Part shown: one piece after another, positions 26,479 through 34,609 of the stretch
Position numbering within the stretch: position 1 is the stretch's first letter
Layout: each line of letters starts with the position of its first letter
Assembly (NCBI GenBank): GCA_035515235.1
Contig: DATJBS010000076.1
Location: 1-64,000, forward strand
Source: JAMLHH01 sp035515235
GTDB lineage: Bacteria > Bacteroidota > Bacteroidia > Chitinophagales > JADIYW01
Length of the DNA: 64,000 nt
Reading direction: 5' to 3'
Program-made: the position numbers and the translations under genes
The notes under the pieces: generated by a model
Seen by the model: only the letters and a program-made list of their open reading frames with translations
The model's database searches: none
Told to the model about the DNA's origin: nothing

Positions 26479-27551
26479 GAACATTGAAAAGAATAACATT
26501 AGATGATTATGAAATAGTTTTTGATGAACAACTTTCATTTTTATCTGAATTTTTAAAGGAGAAAGATTACAGTGAAATTGTCATTTTAGCAGATTCTAAT
26601 ACTGCCGAGTGTTGTTATCCTAAATTGGTTCAGTTTGTACCTTTCTTATTGAATGCGCCGCTGATTGTCACGCCTGCTGGAGAAGCGAATAAAAACTTAT
26701 CTGCGTGTGAAGAGATTTGGGCAAAAATGCTTCAAGTCAATGCTGATCGTAAGTCAGTAGTATTAAATTTAGGTGGTGGTGTGATTGGAGATATGGGTGG
26801 ATTTGTAGCAGCTTGCTATAAAAGAGGTATCGATTTTATTCAAATTCCTACTACAGTTTTATCGCAAGTAGATTCATCTATCGGTGGAAAATTAGGAGTA
26901 GATTTTCGATATGGCAAGAACTTAATCGGAGTATTCAAAAATCCTGCTTTAGTGATCATGAGTACGATTTGGTTCGATACTTTAGAGCAAAGACAAATAG
27001 TGAATGGATTTGCAGAAATTTACAAACATGCATTGATTCAATCTCCTATTCAATGGGAAGCTCTGTCTAAAGACTTGACGATACCTCCGACAAATTTTTA
27101 CGAAATACTACACGATTCTTTATTAGTAAAAAAGTCCGTAGTAGAAGAAGATCCATTTGAAAAAGGCTGGAGAAAAATATTGAATTTCGGACATACAATA
27201 GGTCACGCTGTAGAAGCTTATTCTTTAGAAAATGATCAAGAACCATTATTACATGGCGAAGCTATTGCAGCCGGAATGTTGATGGAAGGATATATTGGAA
27301 CAATCACTTCTGGATTTTCTTTAGAAAATTTACAAGAATTAGAACGAATTTTCTTAGCTCAATATGGTCATTATTTTATCCCCAACGGTATAGAAGAAGC
27401 TTTATGGGATTCTATGAAGTTGGACAAGAAAAATGACGGAGCAAAAGTAATGTCAGTAGTTTTGAAAACCATTGGCGAACCAGATATCGATGTCGAAATC
27501 ACTCAGGAATTATTAAAGAAGGCATTATTTTATTACAGAAATTTATCATGA
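26475..27551 (+). CDS. aroB: 3-dehydroquinate synthase
   Basis: AroB converts DAHP to 3-dehydroquinate, the second step of the shikimate pathway, using NAD and a divalent metal. The 358-residue sequence shows TPAGEANKNLSACEEIW near 70, the NAD-binding GGGVIGDMGGFVAA near 98-111, PTTVLSQVDSSIGGKLGVD near 125-143, KNLIGVF, and metal ligands in GFAEIYKHALI (E near 180) and NFGHTIGHAVEAY (two His near 238-242). All expected residues are present. It overlaps aroA by 4 bases, so two pathway genes are coupled. Confidence 0.96.
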   Translation: MRTLKRITLDDYEIVFDEQLSFLSEFLKEKDYSEIVILADSNTAECCYPKLVQFVPFLLNAPLIVTPAGEANKNLSACEEIWAKMLQVNADRKSVVLNLGGGVIGDMGGFVAACYKRGIDFIQIPTTVLSQVDSSIGGKLGVDFRYGKNLIGVFKNPALVIMSTIWFDTLEQRQIVNGFAEIYKHALIQSPIQWEALSKDLTIPPTNFYEILHDSLLVKKSVVEEDPFEKGWRKILNFGHTIGHAVEAYSLENDQEPLLHGEAIAAGMLMEGYIGTITSGFSLENLQELERIFLAQYGHYFIPNGIEEALWDSMKLDKKNDGAKVMSVVLKTIGEPDIDVEITQELLKKALFYYRNLS

Positions 27552-28789
27552 ATACATACGAAGTTACTCCACCTATAGATGGGATAGTGAATGGTGTCAT
27601 CACTTTAAATGGCTCTAAAAGTATTGCCAATCGCGCTTTGATTATTAGAGCGATGACGGAAGGTGGCTTTGATATAAAAAATTTATCTAATGCTGATGAT
27701 ACATTGGTTTTAGATAATTTATTGAAAAGTCAAGAAGCTGTTTTGGATGCTGGAGCTGGAGGGACTACATTTAGATTTTTGACAGCATACTTAGCTACCT
27801 GCGAGGGGAGAGAAGTAGTATTGACGGGTTCGCAAAGAATGCAAGAGCGTCCAATTCGACTTTTAGTAGATGCTTTGAAAACTTTAGGCGCAGATATCGA
27901 ATATGTGAATAATGAAGGGTTTCCGCCATTAAAAATTAAAGGTAAAAAGCTCAAAGGAGGAAAAGTGAGTATTCCTGCAGATACGAGTAGTCAGTATATT
28001 TCTGCATTATTAATGATTGCGCCTACTTTAGAAGAAGGTTTAGTTTTAGAGTTGAAAGGTGAAATTGTATCTCTTCCATATATCTTGATGACTTTAAATC
28101 TCATGAAATATTTCGGAGTAAATTCAAGTTTGGATGGGAATATTATTACTGTAAAAAGCCAAACTTATCAGACGAAATCATTTTTTGTAGAAGCAGATTG
28201 GAGTGCAGCATCTTATTATTATTCCATTGCATTTTTGGCCAATAGTGCTGAAATTACTTTGAATGGATTAAATCAAGATAGTGTGCAAGGAGATGCAGTT
28301 ATAGCAGATATTTTTAAGGATTGGGTGGAAACATCTTTTCAAGAAAATTCTATTTTCCTAAAAAAGAAAACGGCAGATTTACCTCAAATATTTGAATTTG
28401 ATTTCTTAGAATGCCCAGACTTAGCACAGACGGTATTGACAGCTTTGGCTGCTAAAAATATAGATGGAACTTTTCAAGGATTAAAAACTTTGCTGATTAA
28501 AGAGACAGATAGAGTAGCAGCTTTGGATAACGAACTTTCTAAATATGGAGCACATCTTGCAGGTGAAGTATCTGAAAACTTATGGAAACTATCTTCAGAA
28601 AACTTTAATCACGAATCAAAAGCAACACCGATAGCTACTTATGAAGATCACAGAATGGCAATGTCATTTGCACCATTGTCACTTATCACTAAAAAGATAA
28701 GTATCGAAGAACCTCATGTGGTGACGAAGTCTTATCCTCAGTATTGGGAAGATTTGAAGAGTTTAGGTTTTGTTATAAGTGAAAAATAA
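27548..28789 (+). CDS. aroA: 3-phosphoshikimate 1-carboxyvinyltransferase (EPSP synthase)
   Basis: Transfers the enolpyruvyl group from PEP to shikimate 3-phosphate. The 413-residue protein has GSKSIANRALIIRAM near 23-37, DAGAGGTTFRFLTAYLA near 67-83 with the PEP loop, GSQRMQERPI near 92-101, and the C-terminal LIKETDRVAALDNEL near 315 and TYEDHRMAMSFAPL near 365. GAGGTTFRF differs from the glyphosate-sensitive class I N-A-G-T-A form and resembles other Bacteroidota enzymes. It is the last gene of the operon; a terminator follows within 30 bases. Confidence 0.95.
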   Translation: MNTYEVTPPIDGIVNGVITLNGSKSIANRALIIRAMTEGGFDIKNLSNADDTLVLDNLLKSQEAVLDAGAGGTTFRFLTAYLATCEGREVVLTGSQRMQERPIRLLVDALKTLGADIEYVNNEGFPPLKIKGKKLKGGKVSIPADTSSQYISALLMIAPTLEEGLVLELKGEIVSLPYILMTLNLMKYFGVNSSLDGNIITVKSQTYQTKSFFVEADWSAASYYYSIAFLANSAEITLNGLNQDSVQGDAVIADIFKDWVETSFQENSIFLKKKTADLPQIFEFDFLECPDLAQTVLTALAAKNIDGTFQGLKTLLIKETDRVAALDNELSKYGAHLAGEVSENLWKLSSENFNHESKATPIATYEDHRMAMSFAPLSLITKKISIEEPHVVTKSYPQYWEDLKSLGFVISEK

Positions 28790-28812
28790 ATTTTTCTTTA
28801 AAATATTTTATT

Positions 28813-28845
28813 AGAGGATATTCTTAATAGAGTATCCTCTTTTTG
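28813..28845 (+). terminator. Terminator after aroA
   Basis: AGAGGATA pairs with TATCCTCT over a 12-base loop and is followed by a T-run. Confidence 0.8.
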
Positions 28846-28985
28846 CTTTATAATCCATTGAATTTAAATAAGATCATAAAGTCTCCTCTATTAGTTTATT
28901 AAAATATAAATATGAGGTATTTAGTGAAAACATTTTAATAATATACTTAATTATAATAAATATGCGAAAAATAAAGTCCATAAAC

Positions 28986-28993
28986 TATCTTTA
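28986..28993 (+). promoter_or_regulatory. Putative -7 box of amtB
   Basis: TATCTTTA is one base off TAnnTTTG and lies 22 bases before the ATG. No canonical -33 box is found, which would fit an activator-dependent promoter for a nitrogen-regulated gene, but this is inference. Confidence 0.35.
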
Positions 28994-29015
28994 GTTGCAC
29001 GTTAAAGAATAATTT

Positions 29016-30332
29016 ATGAAAAATTTTAAATCAAAAGTTCCTTTTATCGTTTTAGTAGGTGTAGTCCTATTGGCTGTAGTCTTTCCTTCAGTTCCAATCA
29101 ATAATATTGATAACGACTTCAATCATGCTGATGTAGCGTGGATGTTGACTTCTACAGCGTTAGTCATGTTTATGACTCCAGGCCTAGCATATTTCTATGG
29201 CGGTATGGTACAAAAGAAAAATGTTATCTCTACTATGATGCAAAGCTTTGTAAGTATGGTCATTATGGCGGTATTATGGATAGTTTTTGGTTTTAGTTTG
29301 GTCTTTGGGGAATCTCTCGGAGGAATCGTGGGAAATCCTACTACATATTTTATGTTTAAGGATGTAGTTGGAGGTGCAAATTGGCTTTCTGCACCTACGA
29401 TTCCATTAGTGATCTTTGCGATGTATCAATTGAAATTTGCAATGATCGCTCCGGCATTGATTACAGGAGCCTTTGCTGAAAGAGTAAAATTTACTTCTTA
29501 TATACTGTTTAATGTGCTGTTCTTCATTTTTATTTATGCCCCCTTAGCTCATGCTACATGGCATCCTGATGGTATATTGCTCAAATTAGGAGTTTTGGAT
29601 TTCGCAGGAGGAACGGTCGTTCACATGTCAGCAGGTTTGACTGCATTAGCAGCTGCTATTTATCTTAAAAAAGGAAAAGATCATGGAAAAGCTCATGAGC
29701 CTGCAAATATTCCTTATGTATTATTGGGAGCCGCTTTATTGTGGTTTGGTTGGTATGGTTTTAATGCTGGATCAGCTTTTTCTGCCAACGAAATTGCTGG
29801 AGTAGCATTGGCTACCACTTCTTCTGCTTCAGGAGCAGGAGCTTTAGCTTGGATATTTTTTGATGCAGCTAGAGGGAATAAACCTTCAGCATTAGGTTTG
29901 GCAATCGGATTAGTAGTTGGATTAGTTGCTATAACACCCGCAGCAGGTTTTGTAACAGTATCTCACTCTATTGTTATTGGTGTAGTAGCAGCTGTAATAT
30001 CAAGATTGGTGGTAGATTGGAGAACGAAATCTAAATTGGATGATACTTTAGATGTTTTCCCTTGTCATGGTGTGGGAGGAATTATTGGTATGTTATTTAC
30101 AGGAATATTTGCTACCAAATCTATCAATGGAGCTGTAGAAATTAATGGTTTGTATTATGGAGAAACTGGTTTATTTATAGCGCATTTAATTGGATTACTT
30201 GGAGCTTCAGTTTTTACTTTAGTGATGGCATTCTTAGTATTGAAAATGACAGATTTGATTTCTCCATTGAGAGCTACAATAGAAGAAGAGGAAATAGGAA
30301 TGGATATTTCTCAACACGGAGAGAAAATATAA
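29016..30332 (+). CDS. amtB: Ammonium transporter (Amt/MEP family)
   Basis: The 438-residue protein has an N-terminal hydrophobic segment (signal or extra helix, about 9-27) followed by 11 membrane helices. DVAWMLTSTALVMFMTPGLAYFYGG near residues 39-63 is the family signature, with aromatic gate residues. The twin pore histidines are in GTVVHMSAGLTALAA (near 204-218) and FPCHGVGGIIGML (near 346-358). It imports ammonium when nitrogen is short, working with glutamine synthetase (glnN at 51.4 kb). A PII gene (glnK), often next to amtB, is not in the window. It converges with the MscS gene. Confidence 0.96.
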   Translation: MKNFKSKVPFIVLVGVVLLAVVFPSVPINNIDNDFNHADVAWMLTSTALVMFMTPGLAYFYGGMVQKKNVISTMMQSFVSMVIMAVLWIVFGFSLVFGESLGGIVGNPTTYFMFKDVVGGANWLSAPTIPLVIFAMYQLKFAMIAPALITGAFAERVKFTSYILFNVLFFIFIYAPLAHATWHPDGILLKLGVLDFAGGTVVHMSAGLTALAAAIYLKKGKDHGKAHEPANIPYVLLGAALLWFGWYGFNAGSAFSANEIAGVALATTSSASGAGALAWIFFDAARGNKPSALGLAIGLVVGLVAITPAAGFVTVSHSIVIGVVAAVISRLVVDWRTKSKLDDTLDVFPCHGVGGIIGMLFTGIFATKSINGAVEINGLYYGETGLFIAHLIGLLGASVFTLVMAFLVLKMTDLISPLRATIEEEEIGMDISQHGEKI

Positions 30333-30355
30333 ATTGATTAGAGCTTAAAGCTTGT

Positions 30356-31270
30356 TCATTCTTGAGCAACTTTTTTATCTTCTATATTTTTAATTTGAAT
30401 GGCTTGATCAAATACACTTACACCAGCTTTGATTCCAAAATCTATAGTAGTAATAGGAAATGCAATCGTAATTCCTTCTATTTCAAATCTCTTTTTTACA
30501 AGTATGATAATATCACTTAACCCTCTTCTGTAATCTTTGTTTCTTTCATAGCTGACCCAAAATCTCAATTGGAAATTATAAGCATAAGGCCCGATTCCAG
30601 TATAATAAAAATCAATAGGCAAATCGGTAATAATATCTTCAACCTTTAGTGCTTCTTCTAAAGCGATAGCTTTCACTCGTTCCAAGTCATCTCCATATGA
30701 GACTCCCGATTCAAATACTACTCTTCTTTTTTCATACCTTGAAAAATTGGTAAACGTTGTATTCAGAATCAATTGGTTAGGAATGTTTAAAATTTGTCCT
30801 GCTCCAGTATCTACTTTTGTGGTGATCCAATCAATTCCAATGATATAGCCGTTTTGGTCATTGATTTCTACATAATCACCGTGATCAAATGGATTTTGAA
30901 CTTTTAAAATGATGCCTGCAAAAAAATTGGAAGCGATATCTTTCAGTGCAAAACCTGCTATAATTCCAATGATACCCGCTCCAGCAATAACACTCGAGAA
31001 TAGTTTTTCTAAACCTATTATTTGTAATGATATAAATGCACCTGTAAAGACCAAGAAAGAATAAATCATGGTAGAAAGAATATTTCCTACGTCTTCATGC
31101 TTTCTTATAGATTTATTGTAAGCTTTTAAAAATAACTTTTTGGCAATCTTAGCTAGAAAAATAAATAAAACCAGTAATGCAATGGATAAAACAATTTTGG
31201 GAATTTGAGTAAACATTAAATCAAACCATTGATGAAATATGAGTTTTATTGATTCGATATTTTTATTCAT
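30356..31270 (-). CDS. Small mechanosensitive channel (MscS family)
   Basis: The 304-residue protein has three membrane segments (about 20-40, 62-85 and 91-115). The third is the pore-lining helix, with glycine/alanine packing AGAGIIGIIAGFALKDIASN. The cytoplasmic beta-domain follows (QNPFDHGDYVEINDQNGYI near 125-143) and then the alpha/beta vestibule domain. MscS channels release osmolytes on hypo-osmotic shock. Length matches E. coli MscS (286) rather than the larger K-type channels. It is convergent with amtB, with a 23-base gap and no clear terminator. Confidence 0.93.
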   Translation of the reverse strand: MNKNIESIKLIFHQWFDLMFTQIPKIVLSIALLVLFIFLAKIAKKLFLKAYNKSIRKHEDVGNILSTMIYSFLVFTGAFISLQIIGLEKLFSSVIAGAGIIGIIAGFALKDIASNFFAGIILKVQNPFDHGDYVEINDQNGYIIGIDWITTKVDTGAGQILNIPNQLILNTTFTNFSRYEKRRVVFESGVSYGDDLERVKAIALEEALKVEDIITDLPIDFYYTGIGPYAYNFQLRFWVSYERNKDYRRGLSDIIILVKKRFEIEGITIAFPITTIDFGIKAGVSVFDQAIQIKNIEDKKVAQE

Positions 31271-31430
31271 AAGGAGAAATTAACGATTGTAGCAAGTTCG
31301 ATATCTAGATTATTATAGAATATAAAACGATTGTTTTTAAAATGTTTATTTTTATTGAAATTAAAAACATTATTCAATTCTTTATTAAGTTGAAGAATGT
31401 TCTTTTTTAACATCAATTCTTGAATATCTA

Positions 31431-32045
31431 GTGAAAAAAATTATTTATACTCCTGAGCAAGACCATATTTCTGAAATAGAAAAAATTGTTTCCATGTTTG
31501 AAATGGGCGCTGACTATTTATATTTAAGAAAACCACAACAAGAGATTTCTTATTGGTATCCATATATTGAACAGTTTCCTTTTGGCTGGGAGTCTAAAAT
31601 GATGACCTCCGATTTCAAATTATTGCACGACTTAAATTTAGCTGGATTTCATTTTAAAAGAGAGGTATTGCTAAATTTATCAGAAAGTGATTTGAGAGAA
31701 AATCTTAAAATGCTGAAAGAGGCTAACAAAGTCAGTAGCGTAACAGCTCACAATTTTGACGATTTAAAAATTTATGATGGTCAATTTGATATTGTTTTAG
31801 TCAGTCCATTATTTGATAGTATTTCTAAAAAAGGATATTCTGCTAATTGGGACTTTAAACAACTAAAAGCGTATCTTGAAAATAGAAAAACATCTTCTTC
31901 TTTACTTATTGGACAAGGAGGAATTAATAATAAAAATGTGTCGGAAATTCAGCAATTAGGTTTAGATGGATATGCATTATTAGGTTATATATGGAACACT
32001 ACTGAAGATACAATTCAAAATTTCAAACTCTTGAGTGATGATTAA
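31431..32045 (+). CDS. ThiE/TenI-like protein (thiamine phosphate synthase paralogue)
   Basis: The 204-residue protein has the TIM-barrel layout of ThiE/TenI: YLYLRKPQ near 30-37, TAHNFDDLK near 104-112, DIVLVSPLFDSISKKGY near 120-136 and GQGGINNKNV near 163-172. The ThiE pyrophosphate-binding and substrate residues seen in the second copy (NDSVQVALEVNADGVHLGK) are not conserved. It may be a TenI-type aromatase for the thiazole moiety, or a regulator, rather than a second synthase. It starts with GTG at 31431 and overlaps thiD by 8 bases. It is the first gene of the thi operon; no TPP riboswitch precedes it. Confidence 0.75.
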   Translation: MKKIIYTPEQDHISEIEKIVSMFEMGADYLYLRKPQQEISYWYPYIEQFPFGWESKMMTSDFKLLHDLNLAGFHFKREVLLNLSESDLRENLKMLKEANKVSSVTAHNFDDLKIYDGQFDIVLVSPLFDSISKKGYSANWDFKQLKAYLENRKTSSSLLIGQGGINNKNVSEIQQLGLDGYALLGYIWNTTEDTIQNFKLLSDD

Positions 32046-32799
32046 TGAAGATAGACCTTATGCATTGACTATTGGTGGACACGATCCATCGGGAGGTGCA
32101 GGAGTGACAGCAGATTTGAAAACCATGGAATCTATTGGCGTTCAAGGAATGAGTGTTTGTTCATCTTTAACATTTCAGACAGAAGATCATTTTGAAGGGT
32201 TGGTTTGGATGAGCAAAAAGGAAATTAAAAAGCAACTCAAGCCTATCATTGAGCAGTATAATTTCTCTGTAGTAAAAATTGGAATTATAGAAAATCTTCA
32301 GGTTTTAAAGTGGATAGCTCAATCTATTAAGACCTATCAGCCGAATATTATTATCATTTGGGATCCTGTAATAAAGACATCTTCAGGGTTTAAATTACAT
32401 GATAAATTATCTCATAGATTTTTAATAAGTGTCTTAAAATATATCGATATCATCACGCCTAATTGGAATGAGATGATAGAATTAATTGGAGAAAAAGATG
32501 TTTTAACTGCTGCCGAGAAACTTTCTGAGACAACTATGGTTTATCTAAAAGGAGGTCACAACGACATGAATATAGGTACGGATTACTTATTTGTAAAAGG
32601 TTCAGAAACGGTATTTGTACCAGAATATGTATCTTCGCAACAGAAACATGGTTCAGGATGTATATTTTCGTCGGCATTAGCTAGCTATCTTGCTTTGTCC
32701 TATTCATTAGACTCAGCTTGTGTGGCTTCGAAAAGATATATCACCGAATATTTAGACAGTTCAGAGACTTTGTTAGGAATTCATTTTCAATCATTATGA
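32038..32799 (+). CDS. thiD: Hydroxymethylpyrimidine/phosphomethylpyrimidine kinase
   Basis: ThiD phosphorylates HMP and HMP-P for thiamine synthesis. The ribokinase-like signature IGGHDPSGGAGVTADLKTM is at the N-terminus (near 11-29), VKIGIIENLQVL near 80, WDPVIKTSSG near 107, the catalytic region TPNWNEMIEL near 140, and KHGSGCIFSSALASYLA near 203 with the anion hole. ATG at 32038 is chosen; GTG at 32035 is also in frame. It overlaps the tenI-like gene by 8 bases and thiE by 4 bases (ATGA). Length of 253 residues is normal. Confidence 0.94.
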   Translation: MINEDRPYALTIGGHDPSGGAGVTADLKTMESIGVQGMSVCSSLTFQTEDHFEGLVWMSKKEIKKQLKPIIEQYNFSVVKIGIIENLQVLKWIAQSIKTYQPNIIIIWDPVIKTSSGFKLHDKLSHRFLISVLKYIDIITPNWNEMIELIGEKDVLTAAEKLSETTMVYLKGGHNDMNIGTDYLFVKGSETVFVPEYVSSQQKHGSGCIFSSALASYLALSYSLDSACVASKRYITEYLDSSETLLGIHFQSL

Positions 32800-33458
32800 T
32801 CAGCAGATTACACGTAATTACTCAAGATTTAGATAATTTTTCACATATTCACCAAGTAGAATTGGCATGCAAAGGAGGCGCTGATTGGGTTCAGCTGCGT
32901 GTGAAAAATACCAGTTATGAAGATTGGACTACTTTGGCTAGAGATGCTATAAAGATTTGTAGAAAGTTTGGCACTAAACTCATCATTAATGATAGTGTTC
33001 AAGTTGCATTAGAAGTCAATGCTGACGGTGTTCACTTGGGAAAAGATGATATGCCTATTCACTCTGCAAGGGTACTATTAGGAAATGACAAAATCATAGG
33101 TGGTACAGGTACTACTATGGAAGACATCATTCATATTTATGAATCTGGGGCAAACTATGCAGGAATAGGTCCATTCAAATTTACACTCACGAAGAAAAAC
33201 TTAAGTCCTTTATTAGGCTTTGAAAAGTATCAAGAGTTCATTACTAAAATGAATTTTCAAAAAATAGAATTACCAATTATTGCAGTAGGTGGAATTCTTA
33301 CTAAAGATGTCCAACCCTTATTAGGAATGGGTATTCATGGTGTGGCAGTATCATCTGCAATATTTTCTTCAGCTCAACCACAACAATCATTATCAGAATT
33401 TCAAAAATCTGTACAAGTTCAACTTGAAAATCCCAACTATGTCATTAACAATAGCTGA
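32796..33458 (+). CDS. thiE: Thiamine phosphate synthase
   Basis: ThiE joins HMP pyrophosphate and thiazole phosphate. The start at 32796 (MISRLHVIT) overlaps the thiD stop as ATGA; the frame is open for 26 further codons upstream but those lie in thiD. The 220-residue protein has WVQLRVKN near 30-37, NDSVQVALEVNADGVHLGK near 69-87, GGTGTTMEDI near 104-113, GIGPFKFTLTKKNLSPLLG near 124-142 and VGGILTKDVQPLLG near 163-176. These match functional ThiE, unlike the first gene of the operon. Its 3' end overlaps thiG by 20 bases. Confidence 0.92.
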   Translation: MISRLHVITQDLDNFSHIHQVELACKGGADWVQLRVKNTSYEDWTTLARDAIKICRKFGTKLIINDSVQVALEVNADGVHLGKDDMPIHSARVLLGNDKIIGGTGTTMEDIIHIYESGANYAGIGPFKFTLTKKNLSPLLGFEKYQEFITKMNFQKIELPIIAVGGILTKDVQPLLGMGIHGVAVSSAIFSSAQPQQSLSEFQKSVQVQLENPNYVINNS

Positions 33459-34212
33459 TAAAACTTTCCAATCTAGATTGTTTACTGGTACAGGCAAATT
33501 TAGTAGCCCACAGACCATGCAAGATGCGATTGTTTCATCTTGTTCAGAATTGGTGACAGTAGCTTTGAAAAGAGTAGATTTGAAAAATGATGCAGATGCT
33601 ATTTTAAGTCATTTGCAGATTCTACATGTTCATCTTTTGCCCAATACTAGTGGCGTTAGAAATGCAAAAGAGGCTGTTTTTGTTGCTCAAATGGCAAGAG
33701 AAGCCTTAGGAACAAATTGGGTGAAATTAGAGATACATCCGGATCCTAATTACTTAATGCCCGATCCAATAGAAACACTAAAAGCAGCAGAAATTCTCGT
33801 AAAAGAAGGTTTTGTTGTGTTGCCATATATTCATGCTGATCCTGTTTTATGTAAAAAATTAGAAGATATCGGAATTCAAGCCGTCATGCCTTTAGGAGCT
33901 CCAATTGGGAGTAATCTTGGATTAGCAGCTAAAGATTTTTTACGGATTATTATAGAGCAAAGTAATGTTCCTGTCATTGTAGACGCTGGTATTGGTGCTC
34001 CTTCACATGCTTCTTTAGCTATGGAAATGGGAGCTGATGCAGTTTTGGTCAACACTGCAATTGCAGTCGCTAAAGATCCGATCAGAATGGCATTAGCGTT
34101 TAAATATGGCGTAGATGCAGGAAGAATTGCTTATGAATCAGGATTAGGTGGACAGTCAACAAGAGCTATAGCTAGTAGTCCATTGACTTCTTTTTTAGAA
34201 GAAATCAATTAG
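33439..34212 (+). CDS. thiG: Thiazole synthase
   Basis: ThiG builds thiazole phosphate from deoxyxylulose phosphate, dehydroglycine and the ThiS thiocarboxylate. The 257-residue sequence begins SLTIADKTFQSRLFTGTGKF, and has the Schiff-base lysine in WVKLEIHPDPNYLMPDP near 94-110, GAPIGSNLGL near 154-163 and AGIGAPSHASLAMEMGADAVLVN near 182-204. The upstream open frame to 33337 is inside thiE, so the ATG at 33439 is chosen. The partners thiS, thiF and thiH are not beside it, so they must be encoded elsewhere if the pathway works. Confidence 0.95.
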   Translation: MSLTIADKTFQSRLFTGTGKFSSPQTMQDAIVSSCSELVTVALKRVDLKNDADAILSHLQILHVHLLPNTSGVRNAKEAVFVAQMAREALGTNWVKLEIHPDPNYLMPDPIETLKAAEILVKEGFVVLPYIHADPVLCKKLEDIGIQAVMPLGAPIGSNLGLAAKDFLRIIIEQSNVPVIVDAGIGAPSHASLAMEMGADAVLVNTAIAVAKDPIRMALAFKYGVDAGRIAYESGLGGQSTRAIASSPLTSFLEEIN

Positions 34213-34329
34213 AGTATTTGAATTTATAATTCCTCATTTTTTTTATCAAATGTATTCTTAGTTTTCATTGGAATGACTGACTTATTTATTTAGTCTATGC
34301 TTTCAATAGGAAAACATATTTTTTAAACT

Positions 34330-34337
34330 TACTTTTG
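34330..34337 (+). promoter_or_regulatory. Putative -7 box of the B12 riboswitch transcript
   Basis: TACTTTTG matches TAnnTTTG exactly and lies just before the aptamer, so the transcript would begin at or near the first stem. No -33 TTTG at 19 bases was found. Confidence 0.5.
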
Positions 34338-34339
34338 AG

Positions 34340-34505
34340 GCGCAATTTGGTTTTTAAATCTGTAAAGGTTTGAGATTAATAGGGAACTCCGGTGTGAATC
34401 CGGGACAGTCCTCGCTGCTGTAAGTTTTTATACTTTTTAGCAATATACCACTGCAAGATTTTTGCGGGAAGGTGCTATAAAGAAAACAAGTCAGAAGACC
34501 TGCCA
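34340..34505 (+). ncRNA. Cobalamin (B12) riboswitch
   Basis: The aptamer core is clear: GGGAACTCCGGTGTGAATCC at 34382-34401, GGGACAGTC, CTCGCTGCTGTAA at 34411-34423, the CCACTG...GGGAAGGTG stem (34448-34474) and the B12 box AAGTCAGAAGACCTGCC at 34489-34505. Conserved residues and order match the adenosylcobalamin/cobalamin riboswitch family. The remaining 100 bases to the btuB start may hold the expression platform; no terminator hairpin was identified with confidence, so control of translation is possible. It represses the B12-uptake genes when cobalamin is sufficient. Confidence 0.95.
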
Positions 34506-34609
34506 TATGCACAATTATTTCAAAACTTTCGAGGCAAAGGGGATGAAGTGGGTACTATACTTTTAGTAGTACTACTGCATTCTGTTCGTTTCGATGATTT
34601 TTAATTAGA

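Noticed and set aside
31271..31430. TPP riboswitch upstream of the thiamine operon
   Set aside because: Searched for the conserved CTGAGA and ACCTGATC-type segments; neither is present in the 160 bases.
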